From Norana najaformis (taxonomy: Eukaryota > Annelida > Clitellata > Crassiclitellata > Hormogastridae), in assembly GCA_964023275.1 (NCBI GenBank), contig OZ029929.1, positions 7,200,437 to 7,264,436 on the forward strand: a stretch of DNA of 64,000 nt, written 5' to 3'. Positions 10,391 to 22,615 of the stretch are shown here, in pieces (position 1 is the first letter of the stretch; each line of letters starts with the position of its first letter). Made by a program: the position numbers and the translations under genes. The notes beneath the pieces are model-generated. The model was not told the DNA's origin. It saw nothing but the letters and a program-made list of their open reading frames with translations, and did no database searches.

Positions 10391-11265
10391 CATCCACCCA
10401 TCCACCCATCCACCCACCCATTTATCCATTTATCCATCCATCCATCCATCCATCCATCGATCCATCCATCCAACTATCCATCCAACTATCCATCCATCCA
10501 TCCATCCATCCATCCATCCATCCATCCATCCATCCATCCATCCATCCATCCATCCATCCATCCATCCATCCATCCATCCATCCATCCATCCATCCATCCA
10601 TCCATCCATCCATCCATCCATCCATCCATCCATCCATCCATCCATCCATCCATCCATCCATCCATCCATCCATCCATCCATCCATCCATCCATCCATCCA
10701 TCCATCCATCCATCCATCCATCCATCCATCCATCCATCCATCCATCCATCCATCCATCCATCCATCCATCCATCCATCCATCCATCCATCCATCCATCCA
10801 TCCATCCATCCATCCATCCATCCATCCATCCATCCATCCATCCATCCATCCATCCATCCATCCATCCATCCATCCATCCATCCATCCATCCATCCATCCA
10901 TCCATCCATCCATCCATCCATCCATCCATCCATCCATCCATCCATCCATCCATCCATCCATCCATCCATCCATCCATCCATCCATCCATCCATCCATCCA
11001 TCCATCCATCCATCCATCCATCCATCCATCCATCCATCCATCCATCCATCCATCCATCCATCCATCCATCCATCCATCCATCCATCCATACATACATACA
11101 TACATACATACACACATCCATCCATCCATCCATCCATCCATACATACATACACACATCCATCCATCCATCCATCTATACACATACACATATGCATACATA
11201 CATACATACATACATGCACACATACATCCGTCCATTTATCAATCAATCCATTTATCTATCCATAG
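10391..11265. repeat. Long (ATCC)n microsatellite
   Basis: From about 10489 to 11089 it is perfect (about 150 units), flanked by variants with CACC, ATAC, ACAC and ATCT. It starts about 250 bases after a LINE A end. His-Pro-Ser-Ile and Met-Asp-Gly-Trp frames on the two strands are repeat translations. Confidence 0.99.
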
Positions 11266-11527
11266 GTTGTTTCTGGTGCCTTCTGGTGCATCGGACATTA
11301 GGCTCCCTTCTGGAACGGTCTTCGGCTGTACCTGCATTCCAACTGTTTCGCTGTGTTCAGCTGAACATGGATTTCCTCTTTAGTTTAATTACATCGTGCA
11401 TTTCGGGAGATTTAAGCTTCCTCTTGCATACTGATAGCTTTCGAAAGAGTCAGTATGCCATAAGTATGTGACCGAATGTATAAATCACTCGAAGGCATAC
11501 AGCCAATTGGTTGCATAATTTCCATAA

Positions 11528-11560
<33 letters not shown>

Positions 11561-11978
11561 TTCAACACCATCCATGACGGTCACCACCTACACCACCACG
11601 ACCATCGCAACCAGCATCAGCACAACCACAGCAAGCACCACGACGTATCTATGAACGTCCTAGGCATTACTTAAGAGTAGATGCATAAAGCTACCGTTAC
11701 TACTACTCGTATGTAGAAAAACTGCTTATGAACAGACTAAAAGAGTATCGACTTTAGTGCAAATATCAGCAGGGGAGGGGGTTCTGTAGGAGGGGGACCG
11801 TTAACCCTTACCGTTTACCCTTCCTCTTCCTCTCAAAACTCCTCTTAGCAGCCACCTGGCGACAACTGAAGGAATTTAGAAGTGGTGCTTGAGTCTCCTA
11901 CTGATCTCTGTGACCCCGAAAGAAATGAAATGCCCGTGACATCGGGTTTCTGAAGTAGTTCGAGGTAGAATGTATATT
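11266..11978. other. Unassigned sequence with a short (ATC)n run
   Basis: (ATC)n at about 11530-11562. No gene or element recognised. Confidence 0.5.
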
Positions 11979-11979
11979 G

Positions 11980-12290
11980 CAATTGTAATTGTAATCTGAC
12001 ATTTATAAAGGTCCACTTCAAGAATAAACTCATCTGGGGCGCTCCCGACCCAAAGCAGGGAAACAACTGTCAAATAATACAGACTTCAGGCGCCTGCAAA
12101 ACTGCAGAAGGGACAAACTGAGGAGCTCGAGCCGCAGCTCTCGGGAAAGGCGATTCCAGTTGGTAGTTCCAGCATAGGCAAAGCTTCTAGACTGAGCTAT
12201 AGCAGTGCGCATACGAGGGATAATCAGGGGCCCAAGGGAGGCCGGCCGGACAGTGCTACGGCTGGAACCAAGGAGACCGAAATGCATAAG
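11980..12290 (-). mobile_element. LINE C-terminus and 3' end, family B
   Basis: The minus-strand frame (12030-12287) contains RSFAYAGTTNWNRLSRELR, then LLSLSLLQFCRRLKSVLFDS. This is a near-complete LINE C-terminus ('RSF.YAG...WN.L..ELR...F.RRLKSVLF'). The 3' end runs through a GGCGCTCCCGACC-type block to the tail AATTGTAATTGTAATCTG at 11980. Confidence 0.8.
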
Positions 12291-12294
12291 TCCC

Positions 12295-13960
12295 TAAAGT
12301 ATGATGGAGCGGGTTTCTTTCATCGTGAATAACGAAAACGACAACGAAAACATTATCATCAAGAAAAATAGCAAGTAAATGATTATAAAAAGACATCAAT
12401 ACCGACGCCATAAACTTCGTGGCATCAACTTAAAGGGCTCCGTGTGTTTGAGGCCTCCAGACGATTGCGTTTCAGAACCAAGTGAGATTTAAAGGCAACA
12501 TATCAATACAGAAACCATGACAATACAAATACCATGACAGTAGTCTAAGTCACCAGAGCATTGCTAAGGCCGCGACAGTGTAAAACTTAACATAAAACAG
12601 TTAACAAAGTTAGCATTGCTTTAGGCTTATGTTGATCAATCAGCTGCATCGCAAACATGAAAACAGGAACTGGGTGTATGTAACTATATATTTATGTACT
12701 TATGTATCTCTCTGATTATTTATATAGCGCTTTTCAAGTAAGTGGTACAACAACTAAACAACCAACACTTGCCTCCTAAAAGATTTAATAGATGGACTAC
12801 GGATTTTCGTACCCCAAATGCGAGGTATTTTTCAGGTTCACATTAAGCTTACTGATTACACTAAATCAAGATGCAGATCACTTCAGCAAATATAACTGAA
12901 GCCGATATGAATCGCTGCTTTGATTTAAATTAACGAAAGCTTCGGAAAAGAGGAGTTGAATATCTCACCTCGAATGATCATATTAATTTTGTAGTCTGGT
13001 CGATGAAGGTTTGAAATGGATACGGTCTAAAATTGAAGCGGTGTAAATATGAAACCTTTTCAAATATCAGTTTTCGGTCGAGATTTTATCCAAATTTAAA
13101 GTCACCGCTTTTCGATCAGCGCATAATTTGGTCGACGGAATTTGTCAACCTCGTTGAATGATAGGCGTCGAAGTACAACAAGCCGAAGAGTTCTTGCTTT
13201 CCGGTCACCTCATTCTATCTCGTTCTCACCAGACAACTCTCTCTCCTCTCTTAGCTGTTCCTTCCCTCTGGAATTTTCCTTTTAATTCTTTATCCTACGC
13301 TCGATGCTGTTCTTGCGCTGTGGTTTTTGCTAGCGCCTGGTATACCTTTCAACTGATTTACCACAATCTCTTCCTTTTCTCAGTTTTCTTAGCTTCTTCG
13401 ATGCTTTCAGTTGCGTTCTTCGCTCTTTCTTCCAAGTTTTTACATTACGAAGCGCCGCCTTTGAAGTTCTTTCCCGATCTTTACACTTTGACCTTTCGTT
13501 GCACCCTCTTCGTCGGTTTCCTTTCCCTGTCTGTGTATGTGCGTGTGTGTGTCTCTCTGTCTTCGTCTAGTCCTTTTCTCTAACCGACTTTCTTCGCCTC
13601 CTTTCCGACAGATCTTCCTTGAAGAGGTAACCCTATCCTAACTGTCCTTAAATTTCCGCTACCTCTGTAGCTTTAGCACCCTTCCAGCTGACACCTCTAC
13701 GCACCCGCCAGTGACAGGGATCGGTGTATTCGTTGAATCACACTCTACCGTGCGCCGCTGAGAGGCTCCGAACAGAAGTGGCAAACGCGGAGACTGCATG
13801 CGGCGGCGGTGGTTTGACAGTGGTAGAGTCGTAGAAAACCTTGCGGTTCCTCCGTTGAATGTCCCTTTGACAAAATGTACCTTCGACTGAACGAAACTAT
13901 ATATAGAAGTGGATGCACAGTAGGCTGGCCCACGTGTGCACGCAAGCTTCAGCAGACGGC
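12295..13960. other. Unassigned sequence
   Basis: Largest plain stretch. A pyrimidine-rich 141-codon frame (13158-13583) has no domain, no related neighbour and biased Phe/Leu/Ser content. I do not call it a gene. Confidence 0.5.
12712..12745 (-). mobile_element. Possible LINE 3' terminus
   Basis: CTGATTATTTATATAGCGCT followed by TTTCAAGTAAGTGG has the common 3' motif on the minus strand. No more of the element is recognisable. Confidence 0.35.
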
Positions 13961-13961
13961 T

Positions 13962-14290
13962 GGCCCTGTCTCACTCTGTGTCTCACTCTGTCTCTCTGCG
14001 TCTTACTCGGCATTGCTGCATCTCACTGACTCTTAATATGGCTGTCTCACTCTGGCTGGTTACGTCTCACTTTGGCTGTCTCAATCTCTGGCTATTTCTC
14101 ATTGTGTATCAATGTGTCTCCCTCTAGATGGCTGTCTCACTCTGGATTCTCACTTTTTGGCTGTGTTTCACTTTGGATCACTGTGTCTCACTCTGGCTGA
14201 CTATGTCTCTCTCTTCCTCCCCTGGCCTGTCTTACCGAGTCTGGCTATGTCTGATTATTCCAAACTCCAGTTGTCACCCTTAGTCTGGCT
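13962..14290. repeat. Irregular TCTCACTCTGGCTG repeat
   Basis: CTGTCTCACTCTG(G)CTG units with variable spacing; a decayed minisatellite. Confidence 0.75.
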
Positions 14291-14550
14291 ATGCCAATTT
14301 TTTTTCTTACTGATCTATAAACAGTTTGTTTCTGCACATTCTTCTGCGTGCCTTTGCTTTTCGATGTGCGTATCTGGTTACAGAGAGACCGACGAAGAGG
14401 CTGGCATAGAGATGTCCGTCTACTTCGGTGCTGTCTGTCTGTCTGGCTCTACGTTTTAACGCCTCTCTGCTTCCTCTTTCACCCTCTGTCTATCTTTTTA
14501 TCTTTTTTCCTTTCTTTTTTCTGTTTCTCGATCGATCGACGGAACAATCT

Positions 14551-15075
<525 letters not shown>

Positions 15076-15302
15076 AGCTAACTAACTGTCTCTGTCCGTC
15101 TGTCTGTCTAGCATTGTTTGTCTGCTATCTGTCTGGTTGGATAGCGTTGCCTGTCTACCTAATTTTCTCTGTATGTATACATAAGCTGAAGGTAGGTCAA
15201 TGAAAGTGGTTAATTTGATGTTTATCTACACTCTGATCGACCACAGGGTCACCGTCGATTTCTAAATATACATGCGCACGCATCATCTATCATTTACATA
15301 TA

Positions 15303-16098
15303 CACTGTAAACCCGTTATAGCGAGCTCCGATATAACGAAAATTCGGTTATATCGCCATCGCGTTCATAGCTTTCGAATTTTTCTATGAGTAACGTTGCT
15401 TTCTACCACAGCGTTCACTTGTTCTCCCCATATTGACGGCTATTAAACTATTAATTTCATTTAGTTGGAATAAAACGCAATAGAGATACACAAGTTCCAC
15501 CTTCGCTGCCTCCTCCTGGGCTTCAGATGTTGGTTCTTTCATGCCTTTCAAATTGCTATCCAACAGGGCGGTATCTTCCGCGAAGTCCAGGTTTCAATTT
15601 CAATACGATGTTATTGCCCCCGTCACTCTCGTCATTACCCAATCCAAAACAAAGACAAAAATTATCGGTGACAAAATACATCCCTGTTCACTCCCTCCAC
15701 AACCCGAAACCACTCACTAACTAACTGAATACAATAAAGTATTAAACAAATGAAAATAAAGAAACAACGAGAGTACTAATACAATAAAATTACTAAGAAC
15801 CAACGAGAAATAAAACAATTACAAATCAAAATGCAGCTGTCCATATCTTTTATCGTATGCATGTAAATGTGGCCAAGCCAAGCATACCACAACACACGAT
15901 GCTTATGAACTTGTGAAGTTAACGAAGCAAAGTTGCGCCCGATAAGCACTGATTCACGACCGCCATAGGACTCTCCATGGCCTCAAACCTTTGAGTAAAC
16001 ACCTTCTCATCAAGTTAGCATGCGAAATTTTTAATAACGCGGTATCCCATATAACGCGGTCGCAGATATGGACCACGCTTTATAAAAGGTTTACGGTG
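15303..16098. mobile_element. Pogo/Tigger-like non-autonomous DNA transposon with TA duplication
   Basis: The left end CACTGTAAACCCGTTATAG (15303) and the inverted right end CACCGTAAACCTTTTATAA (reading back from 16098) match at most positions. Both are bounded by TA (15301-15302, 16099-16100). Subterminal GATATAACGAAAATTCGG and CATATAACGCGGTCGC add to the 'GTTATAACG' style of Tigger-like termini. The 796-bp interior has no recognisable transposase. Confidence 0.7.
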
Positions 16099-16454
16099 TA
16101 CTCATATATACGTATATATATATGTAATTTATGCACCAGAATGCACTTAACTGGATGCAAATAAAATACCTTTCATTCATTCGGCCACCCACGACTACTA
16201 ATCCATATAATTCAGTGTCTACTTATTAACACCCGTCCATCGGCATCCAGTTGCAACCGGACGAACTGCCCCCACACAACTCCACGACGATCACATTTCT
16301 TTGTGTTACCTTGAACTGTATGGCCTAATGTTGCACTTTGTTGCATTGCATGCATTGCAAAACAACGTACTACAACAGTAACGTTACATAATACAACCCC
16401 GCACATTGCAACGCGCTACACCGCAATTCATTACATTGCAGCACAAAGAACCAT

Positions 16455-16905
16455 ACATCATTGCATTCCATTCATTAAAAATTGCATTTCATTCCATTCC
16501 ATTCTCTCATACTGCATTCCATTTCATTCCAGTCCATTCTATCATATGCATTCCATTCCATTCCTATACTGCATTTCATTCTATTCCATTCCACTACATT
16601 TCATTCCATTCCATTCTATTGCATTTCATTCCATTCCATTCCACTACATTTCATTCCATTCCATTCTACTGCATTTCATTCCATTACACTGCATTTCATT
16701 CCATTCCATTCTCTCATACTGCATTCCATTTCATTCCATTCCACTACATTTCACTCCATTACATTACATTGCATTTCATTCCATTCCATTACATTACATT
16801 GCATTTCATTCCATTCCATTCTACTACATTTCATTCCATTCCATTCTATTGCATTTCATTCCATTACGTTACATTACGCAAAATTACACGGTATACTGTT
16901 TCATA
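16455..16905. repeat. (CATTC)n pentanucleotide satellite
   Basis: ATTCCATTCCATTCTA-type units with CATTT, CATAC and CATTA variants in a higher-order pattern of about 45-70 bases (for example CTCTCATACTGCATTCC recurs). Confidence 0.95.
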
Positions 16906-17039
16906 TTACATCACATGACTGATGCTATGTAAGCTTAATTTACCTTGCATTGCACAGTTTGTGCATAGAGGGTTTTTGGTTATAGTTGAGTATAATATTG
17001 GCCGTACATAAAAATTCATAAGTATGGACGCATATATGT

Positions 17040-17152
17040 ATGTAAATAAGTATGTAAGTATGTATGTATGTATGTATGTACTATGTATGTATGTAAATAT
17101 ATAAGTGTATATATGCATGAAAGTATGTAGGTATGTAAGTAAGTAGGTATGA

Positions 17153-17185
<33 letters not shown>

Positions 17186-17232
17186 TGTATGTATGTATGT
17201 ACCTACAAATGTTTTTATGTATGTATATGTGA
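17040..17232. repeat. (ATGT)n microsatellite
   Basis: Two runs of TATG units separated by degenerate GTAAGTAGGTATG. Confidence 0.9.
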
Positions 17233-17929
17233 AAGTATAATTATGATACTATGAATGTATGGATGTATCAAAACACTTAATATAGCTTCTTTTAGTTACC
17301 TTTCATAGGTGCTACTTGAAGTCTGGTACTACGATGATAATGGCGATGGTGCTAGCGGTAATGTAAATGTGGATATTAGTGGCAGTAGTGCTGCCATTGT
17401 GATGAAATTGTCGTTGACCACCACAAGAAGATGACTACGACGATGGTGCAAGCGCGACGGTGACTATGATGAAGATGAAACTGTTGATTCTGACAACGCT
17501 GCTGCTGCTGATGATGATGATGATGACAACGACGACGACGATGACGATCTCGTGTCTATAGTTGCCTATGATAATGGTCTTCGTTATCAAAAGCCTAATC
17601 GCCGCCGTTGCCATCGTCATCATTATAACAAGAGGAAGCGATGACAATATTCATGTGGAAGAGAATTATTAAAAAAGTAATAAAAATAAGAATAATATAC
17701 AATTTATAGAGCGCCCTAGGCCAGCCGATGCCGAGAAAAGGGCGAGGTACATTCATGTACAATTATTCGCTGATTGCAGCAACATGCGGCGCAATTAATG
17801 ATAATTGAGTAGAATGACATTGGGTCGAGTTTCAAGTTACGGTTCTTGTACACAAGGCAATTGCTGGTCTTGCACTGGGTTACCTAGCTGACCTGTGCAT
17901 ACAACTCACGCTTAATCCCACTAGGGCAA
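17233..17929. other. Unassigned; GAT/GAC-rich patch and a possible LINE terminus
   Basis: GATGATGATGACAACGACG run at about 17510-17545. CAATTTATAGAGCGCCCTAG at about 17700 may be a minus-strand LINE terminus. Confidence 0.4.
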
Positions 17930-18175
17930 ACCCAAGACCAGCTTCCTTTTACCACCTATTTGTTCTACCCCACCAAAGAAGAAGACTTGTGGTATCAGTG
18001 CCTTTTGCACTTCTCGGTCCTCTTCTGTGGAGTTCAGTACCATGCGGAGCTCTTCCCTTTCTCTTATCTCATTTCGCAAACAACTGATGACTCTTCTAAT
18101 CTTTTCCCGGGGCACCTGAGGTGAATTCATAAATTAGCGCTATATAAATATTTGAATAATAATAATAAATGATAA
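17930..18175 (+). mobile_element. LINE C-terminus and 3' end with (AAT)n tail
   Basis: One forward frame reads LLGPLLWSSVP; with one frameshift it continues MRSSSLSLISFRKQLMTLLI and stops near the hydrophobic end. This is a LINE C-terminus. AATTAGCGCTATATAAAT then leads into AATAATAATAA. It does not match families A-G at the DNA level. Confidence 0.65.
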
Positions 18176-18559
18176 TAATGACGCCTTTGGCCTTGCAGAA
18201 CAATGCAAACGGAACGGCTTTAGATGTAACTGATAATGGATTTCAGGACAACGATTATCTTAGACGAGACCCTATGTACCGTTTCTAATCAGACAGTCAC
18301 GACTCACAAAACGCGATATGTGTTTTGATTGGGGTTCCTTCCCCCAGCTTCACTCCACATTGTTAACCCTCACGCCATCCCAGATTACACAGTGGGTCAA
18401 AAATCACACGGACATTTTGACAACATCACGTCGTCGCATGTGCAGAAACGCATAAAATTCGACCGACGTTTTTCTCAAGGGATATAAACACAATTAGCAG
18501 AATTGATGTCATGTTTATACTGTGCATTTACTTTTACATGTGCTTTCAAATTCATAAAA

Positions 18560-18847
18560 ATATGATATATATATATATATACAGTCCGATCTGTGCATTT
18601 ACGTATATGTGTATATGTTTATATTGTATGTATCTATATATGGGTATATGTATATCATAGATAAGCATGTATTCTTGTACGTATATACAGTATGTACGGA
18701 TATATGAATATCATAGATAAGCATGTATTCTGATTCATAGGCTTATTATGATGTGGTGAAGGAGAAGAAACATGTTCTATAAGCATATATAAAACCTTGT
18801 TTACATATTGTTTTGTATAAAGAACTGGTACATATACATACAAATAC

Positions 18848-18878
<31 letters not shown>

Positions 18879-18912
18879 CATATGTATATATATATATGCA
18901 CATGTATTTATT
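18560..18912. repeat. AT-rich region with a ~60-bp direct duplication
   Basis: ATATCATAGATAAGCATG followed by TATTCT occurs at about 18652 and 18708. (TA)n runs occur at 18565 and 18848-18896. Confidence 0.8.
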
Positions 18913-19141
18913 TAACGTTTCTCGTGTTTTCAAATGCCTCAAGGGTATCTGTACCGAAGTCACTTAAGACATTTGCGGGCACCTGTTTTTGTAAAATTTG
19001 TTTTGTTTTGACAAGTACTTGAAATTGCCTTTGAATTCCAGATATGCGTTCGTGTTTATAGATTATATATTTTTCAACGTATACAATATTATGGACTGTT
19101 TCGTAGCTACAGATATTAATGTGGCTGGAATCCTCGTTGTG

Positions 19142-19330
19142 CCGTGAGACAGAAAGAACGCTAATCTCATAATCTAATCTTACAACTTCTATAGCGCTGT
19201 GAGACAGAAAGAACTCTAATCTCATAATCTAATCTTACAACTTCTATAGCGCTGTTATTGCAGTGCAAAGGATAGCGATCGATGGACTTATCAAGGCCTA
19301 TCTGCAAATCATTGTCTAGCTATCGGCCAC
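19142..19330 (-). mobile_element. LINE 3' terminus, family C, with tandemly duplicated end
   Basis: GTGAGACAGAAAGAACGC, TAATCTCATAATCTAATC and ACAACTTCTATAGCGCT occurs twice in direct succession (about 19142-19196 and 19198-19252). It then continues into element body. Confidence 0.6.
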
Positions 19331-19358
19331 AAGAGTTGCATGCGTTTGTCTATAAGAT

Positions 19359-19529
19359 GGTACACCGTAGCCGATTGGTTACAGCGCTCGGCTTGTAACA
19401 CGGAGAGTGTAGGTTCGAGCTTCATCTTTGACGGTTACTGTGTAGGAACCTTGGGCAAGTACTTCACTCACAATTTGTCGGCGCCATCGATTGATGCTTA
19501 GTCATTCGTGGCGCCTAATCGATGCAGAA
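19359..19529 (+). mobile_element. tRNA-derived SINE 1
   Basis: CCGATTGGTTACAGCGCTCG, GCTTGTAACACGGAGAG, B box AGGTTCGAGC, GACGGTTACTGTGTAGG, CGCCATCGATTGATGC and GTGGCGCCTAATC. The usual AAATAAA end has drifted. Confidence 0.8.
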
Positions 19530-19632
19530 TTAATAGCCGTAAAAGTAGGCCTATAGGTGCAACACCGTAATTGTGCCACGTCACTTACGAAATATAGTGA
19601 CAAACAGCGAATGTATGGCATCGTGATATTTG

Positions 19633-19806
19633 TTTTATTTCTGTATTTTACAAGTGCCACTATCAAATTACAAAGCAACAGTTGATGAAGCTGAGCAACT
19701 GTGAGTGAGGTCCCTGCACAGTAACCGTTTCAGGGGAGGAGGCTCAAACCCGCATACTCCTCTTCACAAGACGCGAGCGTTGAAACCAGTTAGCTACCGT
19801 GTCACA
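19633..19806 (-). mobile_element. tRNA-derived SINE 1, diverged
   Basis: The minus strand carries a decayed head (GAGTATGCGGGTTTGAGCC) and the CGGTTACTGTGCAGGGACC body. It lies about 100 bases from a plus-strand copy, so the two face each other tail to tail. Confidence 0.7.
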
Positions 19807-19825
19807 TGTGCGAATGACGTAGACT

Positions 19826-20068
19826 ACAGACTGAATGATGTTAACTAACAAATAAATTGTTAACTAACGAATAAATTATGTTAAGTAACGAATGATATTA
19901 ATAACGAACGATGTTGGCTAACGAATTAACGATGCTAAGTAACGAATGAATGATGTTAGCTAACGAACTGATTATATTAACTAACGAATGAATGATGCTA
20001 AGTAACGAATGAATGATGTTAGCTAACGAATTAATTATATTAACTAACGAATGAATGATGCTAGCTAA
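19826..20068 (-). repeat. 21-bp minisatellite, reverse orientation
   Basis: TAACTAACGAATGAATGATG units, with GCTAAG and ATTAAT variants. It is the reverse complement of the unit at 8471-8722 with one consistent base change. Confidence 0.9.
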
Positions 20069-20501
20069 CCGTGTCACAACCCTAGGGTCTTTATAGATCG
20101 CTACAGAAAGCATGTCTCTGTGAACCTCTAGCCACATTATAGTGTCTGCTTCCACCAAACACTGCCCTGGAGAGAATGCAAGATGGTAAAGGGTTTTGCC
20201 AGCGATCCGACAACCAACAAAACAAATTGTTTTTAATTTCAACACGGACGGTGCTCGACGTTATCAACAGGAAAATAGGTTGGCGTCGTGGCATTTGACG
20301 GAGAGGAGATGGAGTGTTATCTTTTTTTTAAAACACGCATTGCCGATGTCTGTTTCTCTATGGGAGGAGAAAGATAATAATAACATCGTGTCCTCTCTTT
20401 GCGTCCGGGTTTGAATTCCATTGAATCGTGTGAAACTGACGGATCGTGGGTGAGCGCTATATGTTGTTAGGAATTGCTGTCGTCGTGTGTTAGATTGATG
20501 G

Positions 20502-20535
<34 letters not shown>

Positions 20536-20835
20536 ATCAGCCGAAAGATCGTCCAATCCCAGGGCCACGCCTCTGCAATGGATGGCCTGGCAGGAAACGG
20601 AATAATTGGCGCAAATGTCAGGCTAACGACATAATTGTCTAGCTGTAGGTCACAGCATCTGTGCTCGACTGCCACCAGACTCTTTAGAAGTTACAGCTGC
20701 CCGCGATCAGATTGATATAATCGATACCATGCATGTATGCAAGAAGCTTCTGATGTAAGGCGCTATGTCAGTTATGGATTGCATAACAATACAAGTACTT
20801 TTATTAACATAGGTTAAATTTATGAGTGAGCTTAT
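20069..20835. other. Unassigned sequence with a (GT)n run
   Basis: (GT)n at 20503-20534. No gene or element recognised. Confidence 0.5.
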
Positions 20836-20837
20836 AC

Positions 20838-21055
20838 GAAGGTAAGGTAAGGTCACTTCAGATACCATAATTATATAAGGTAAGGTATGGAAATAATACG
20901 GCAAAAGGTGAAATAGGATAATGTATGGTAAACTAATGTTTGGTAATTGATGTTTTGGTCATCTAAGGTAAGGCAGTTTATTTAATGTTAGGCAGATCAT
21001 GTAAGGTAAGGCAGATCATATAAGGTAAGGCAGTTCATCTTACTGATAGTTAACA
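20838..21055. repeat. (TAAGG)n-type repeat
   Basis: GTAAGGTAAGG units with a GCAGATCAT/GCAGTTCAT longer period. The same pentamer recurs at 56720-56790, 57361-57430 and (reverse) 43980-44230. Confidence 0.8.
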
Positions 21056-21710
21056 GCGTTTAGGGTAATTTAGAGAGCGTCAATTACAATCACAAAATTT
21101 ACAATTACGCTAGAACGCATTCGCATTCAATCACCAACTGCAGAATACTTCATTCCATCTCCATCACCAGCAAATGATCTCATAGTTCTGGAATCCTTGC
21201 ACCAGATCCAAGTGGCATACTAACATTTTGCTCTCCGACCCACATATCCAACTCCCTACACTTGCGTTGGTGTTCTAGACGCAAGGGAGCGGTCATCTTC
21301 TAATGCCGAGCCTTCGGGCGCCATCTATTGCCGGCACGTGTCTTCATTTCCTTTTTCTTATTTCACTTCATTTCTATTCTAAGCCCCTACCCGTATGCAC
21401 ACCCACTCCATTCCCTTCAATTACGTAATCTAACGTCACCTGACCTGACGGCACCTTATCTTAGATGAAATATACAACAAGAGCGGTTTCTCTCACTCTG
21501 CCATATAGGCGTCTATCCCACAAGCCAATGACTCATTCGCCCTTGCTCAGTATTCCCCTAAACTTAAAGCATCCAAAGATGTATAGATTCTTTCCCAAAG
21601 ATGTCTAGATTCTTTGTTCAACGACTTTCTTGTCGTCAAAGTATATGAGCTTATTTTGTCTACGCTCTTACTGATTTACATTGAACGAGTCATTTTTATT
21701 ACTGTCATCT
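21056..21710. other. Unassigned sequence
   Basis: AATTTACAATTACG at about 21097 is like a LINE B tail. Otherwise nothing recognised. Confidence 0.45.
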
Positions 21711-21825
21711 TATAAATGTAAAAGTACATGTTTTTCTATAGCGACCATATGGCCCCGACCTTACTCATTTTTCAGTGAACTGATCGGGTGAGATCCTTCA
21801 CCACCACTGACCGTTTGAATGGACG
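21711..21825 (-). mobile_element. Retroelement 3' fragment, TAAATG-tailed family
   Basis: This copy reads TAAATGTAAAAGTACATG, then TTTTTCTATAGCGACCATATGG and, further on, GGGTGAGATCCTTCACC. It is the clearest copy of the family also seen at 25036 and 44232 (same strand) and at 27325, 31060 and 33505 (opposite strand). No coding part is present. Confidence 0.6.
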
Positions 21826-21879
21826 CCATGTCAACGTGTGTCTTAAATGATCAACCTGGTCGACAAGACTACGATCGGC

Positions 21880-22158
21880 GACACATGGTCAACTCAATGT
21901 ACCGCGTTTTCGTACTTCTGCTCGGGCGGGCCGCGCCTTCTCCACTGTGGGGCCGTCTCTCTGGAACACTCTTCCATCAGACATCCGATCCCTTGCCTGT
22001 TCAACAGTTCAAGAAACATTTTCTGCCCGTCTCAAGACGTTCCTATTTACAGACCGTTAGTTACTTAAAAGGCGCTTTACAAATTTAATGCTACATACAT
22101 ACATACATACATACATACATACATACATACATACATAAATACATACATACATACATGA
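21880..22158 (+). mobile_element. LINE reverse-transcriptase C-terminus, 3' end and (ACAT)n tail
   Basis: The forward frame that includes 21962 reads AFSTVGPSLWNTLPSDIRS, then TFSARLKTFLFTDR and a stop. This is the standard C-terminus of CR1/L2-type LINE proteins ('FS..GP.LWN.LP..IR...F...LKT.LF'). Only about 35 bases follow the stop: TTAAAAGGCGCTTTACAAAT, then a (ACAT)n array from 22091. The protein therefore ends almost at the element's 3' end, and the microsatellite occupies the tail position. Confidence 0.8.
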
Positions 22159-22454
22159 TACTCACTAATTAATAGTAAAGGCAAATCGACATTTAGAAAT
22201 GTTGCCTGTGAATTTCTGCCACTCGCTCATCAATTTCTTTCCTTGCCTCTTAAATTTCCACGACGTGTCGTGCGTCCATGCATCTGGGCGTCCACATAAA
22301 TTCATGCAAGAGAGGGAAATGTGATAACAGGGGCACCATCATGACACGATGTGGGCCAAAAATGTTCACTTATCAATTTCATAGTAATGAGGGGGCAAGT
22401 GTCTCATCTTTCCTCTCTGTACGGGCGCCCATGATTGGTGATAATAATACTACT

Positions 22455-22545
22455 AATAATACCTGCTGATGATTATTATTATTATTAGTAGTAGTAGTAG
22501 TAGTAGTAGTGGTAGTAGTAGTGGTAGTAGTGGTAGTAGTAGTAA

Positions 22546-22577
<32 letters not shown>

Positions 22578-22578
22578 A

Positions 22579-22613
<35 letters not shown>

Positions 22614-22615
22614 AT
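22455..22615. repeat. (ATT)n and (AGT)n trinucleotide array
   Basis: Mostly AGT with GGT and AAT variants. Poly-Ser, poly-Val and poly-Leu frames are artefacts. Confidence 0.95.

Noticed and set aside
10321-11383. Long His-Pro-Ser-Ile and Met-Asp-Gly-Trp open frames on both strands
   Set aside because: Direct translation of (ATCC)n; every frame is open because the repeat has no stops.
13158-13583. 141-codon frame as a gene
   Set aside because: Pyrimidine-rich, biased composition, no family signature, no splice context.
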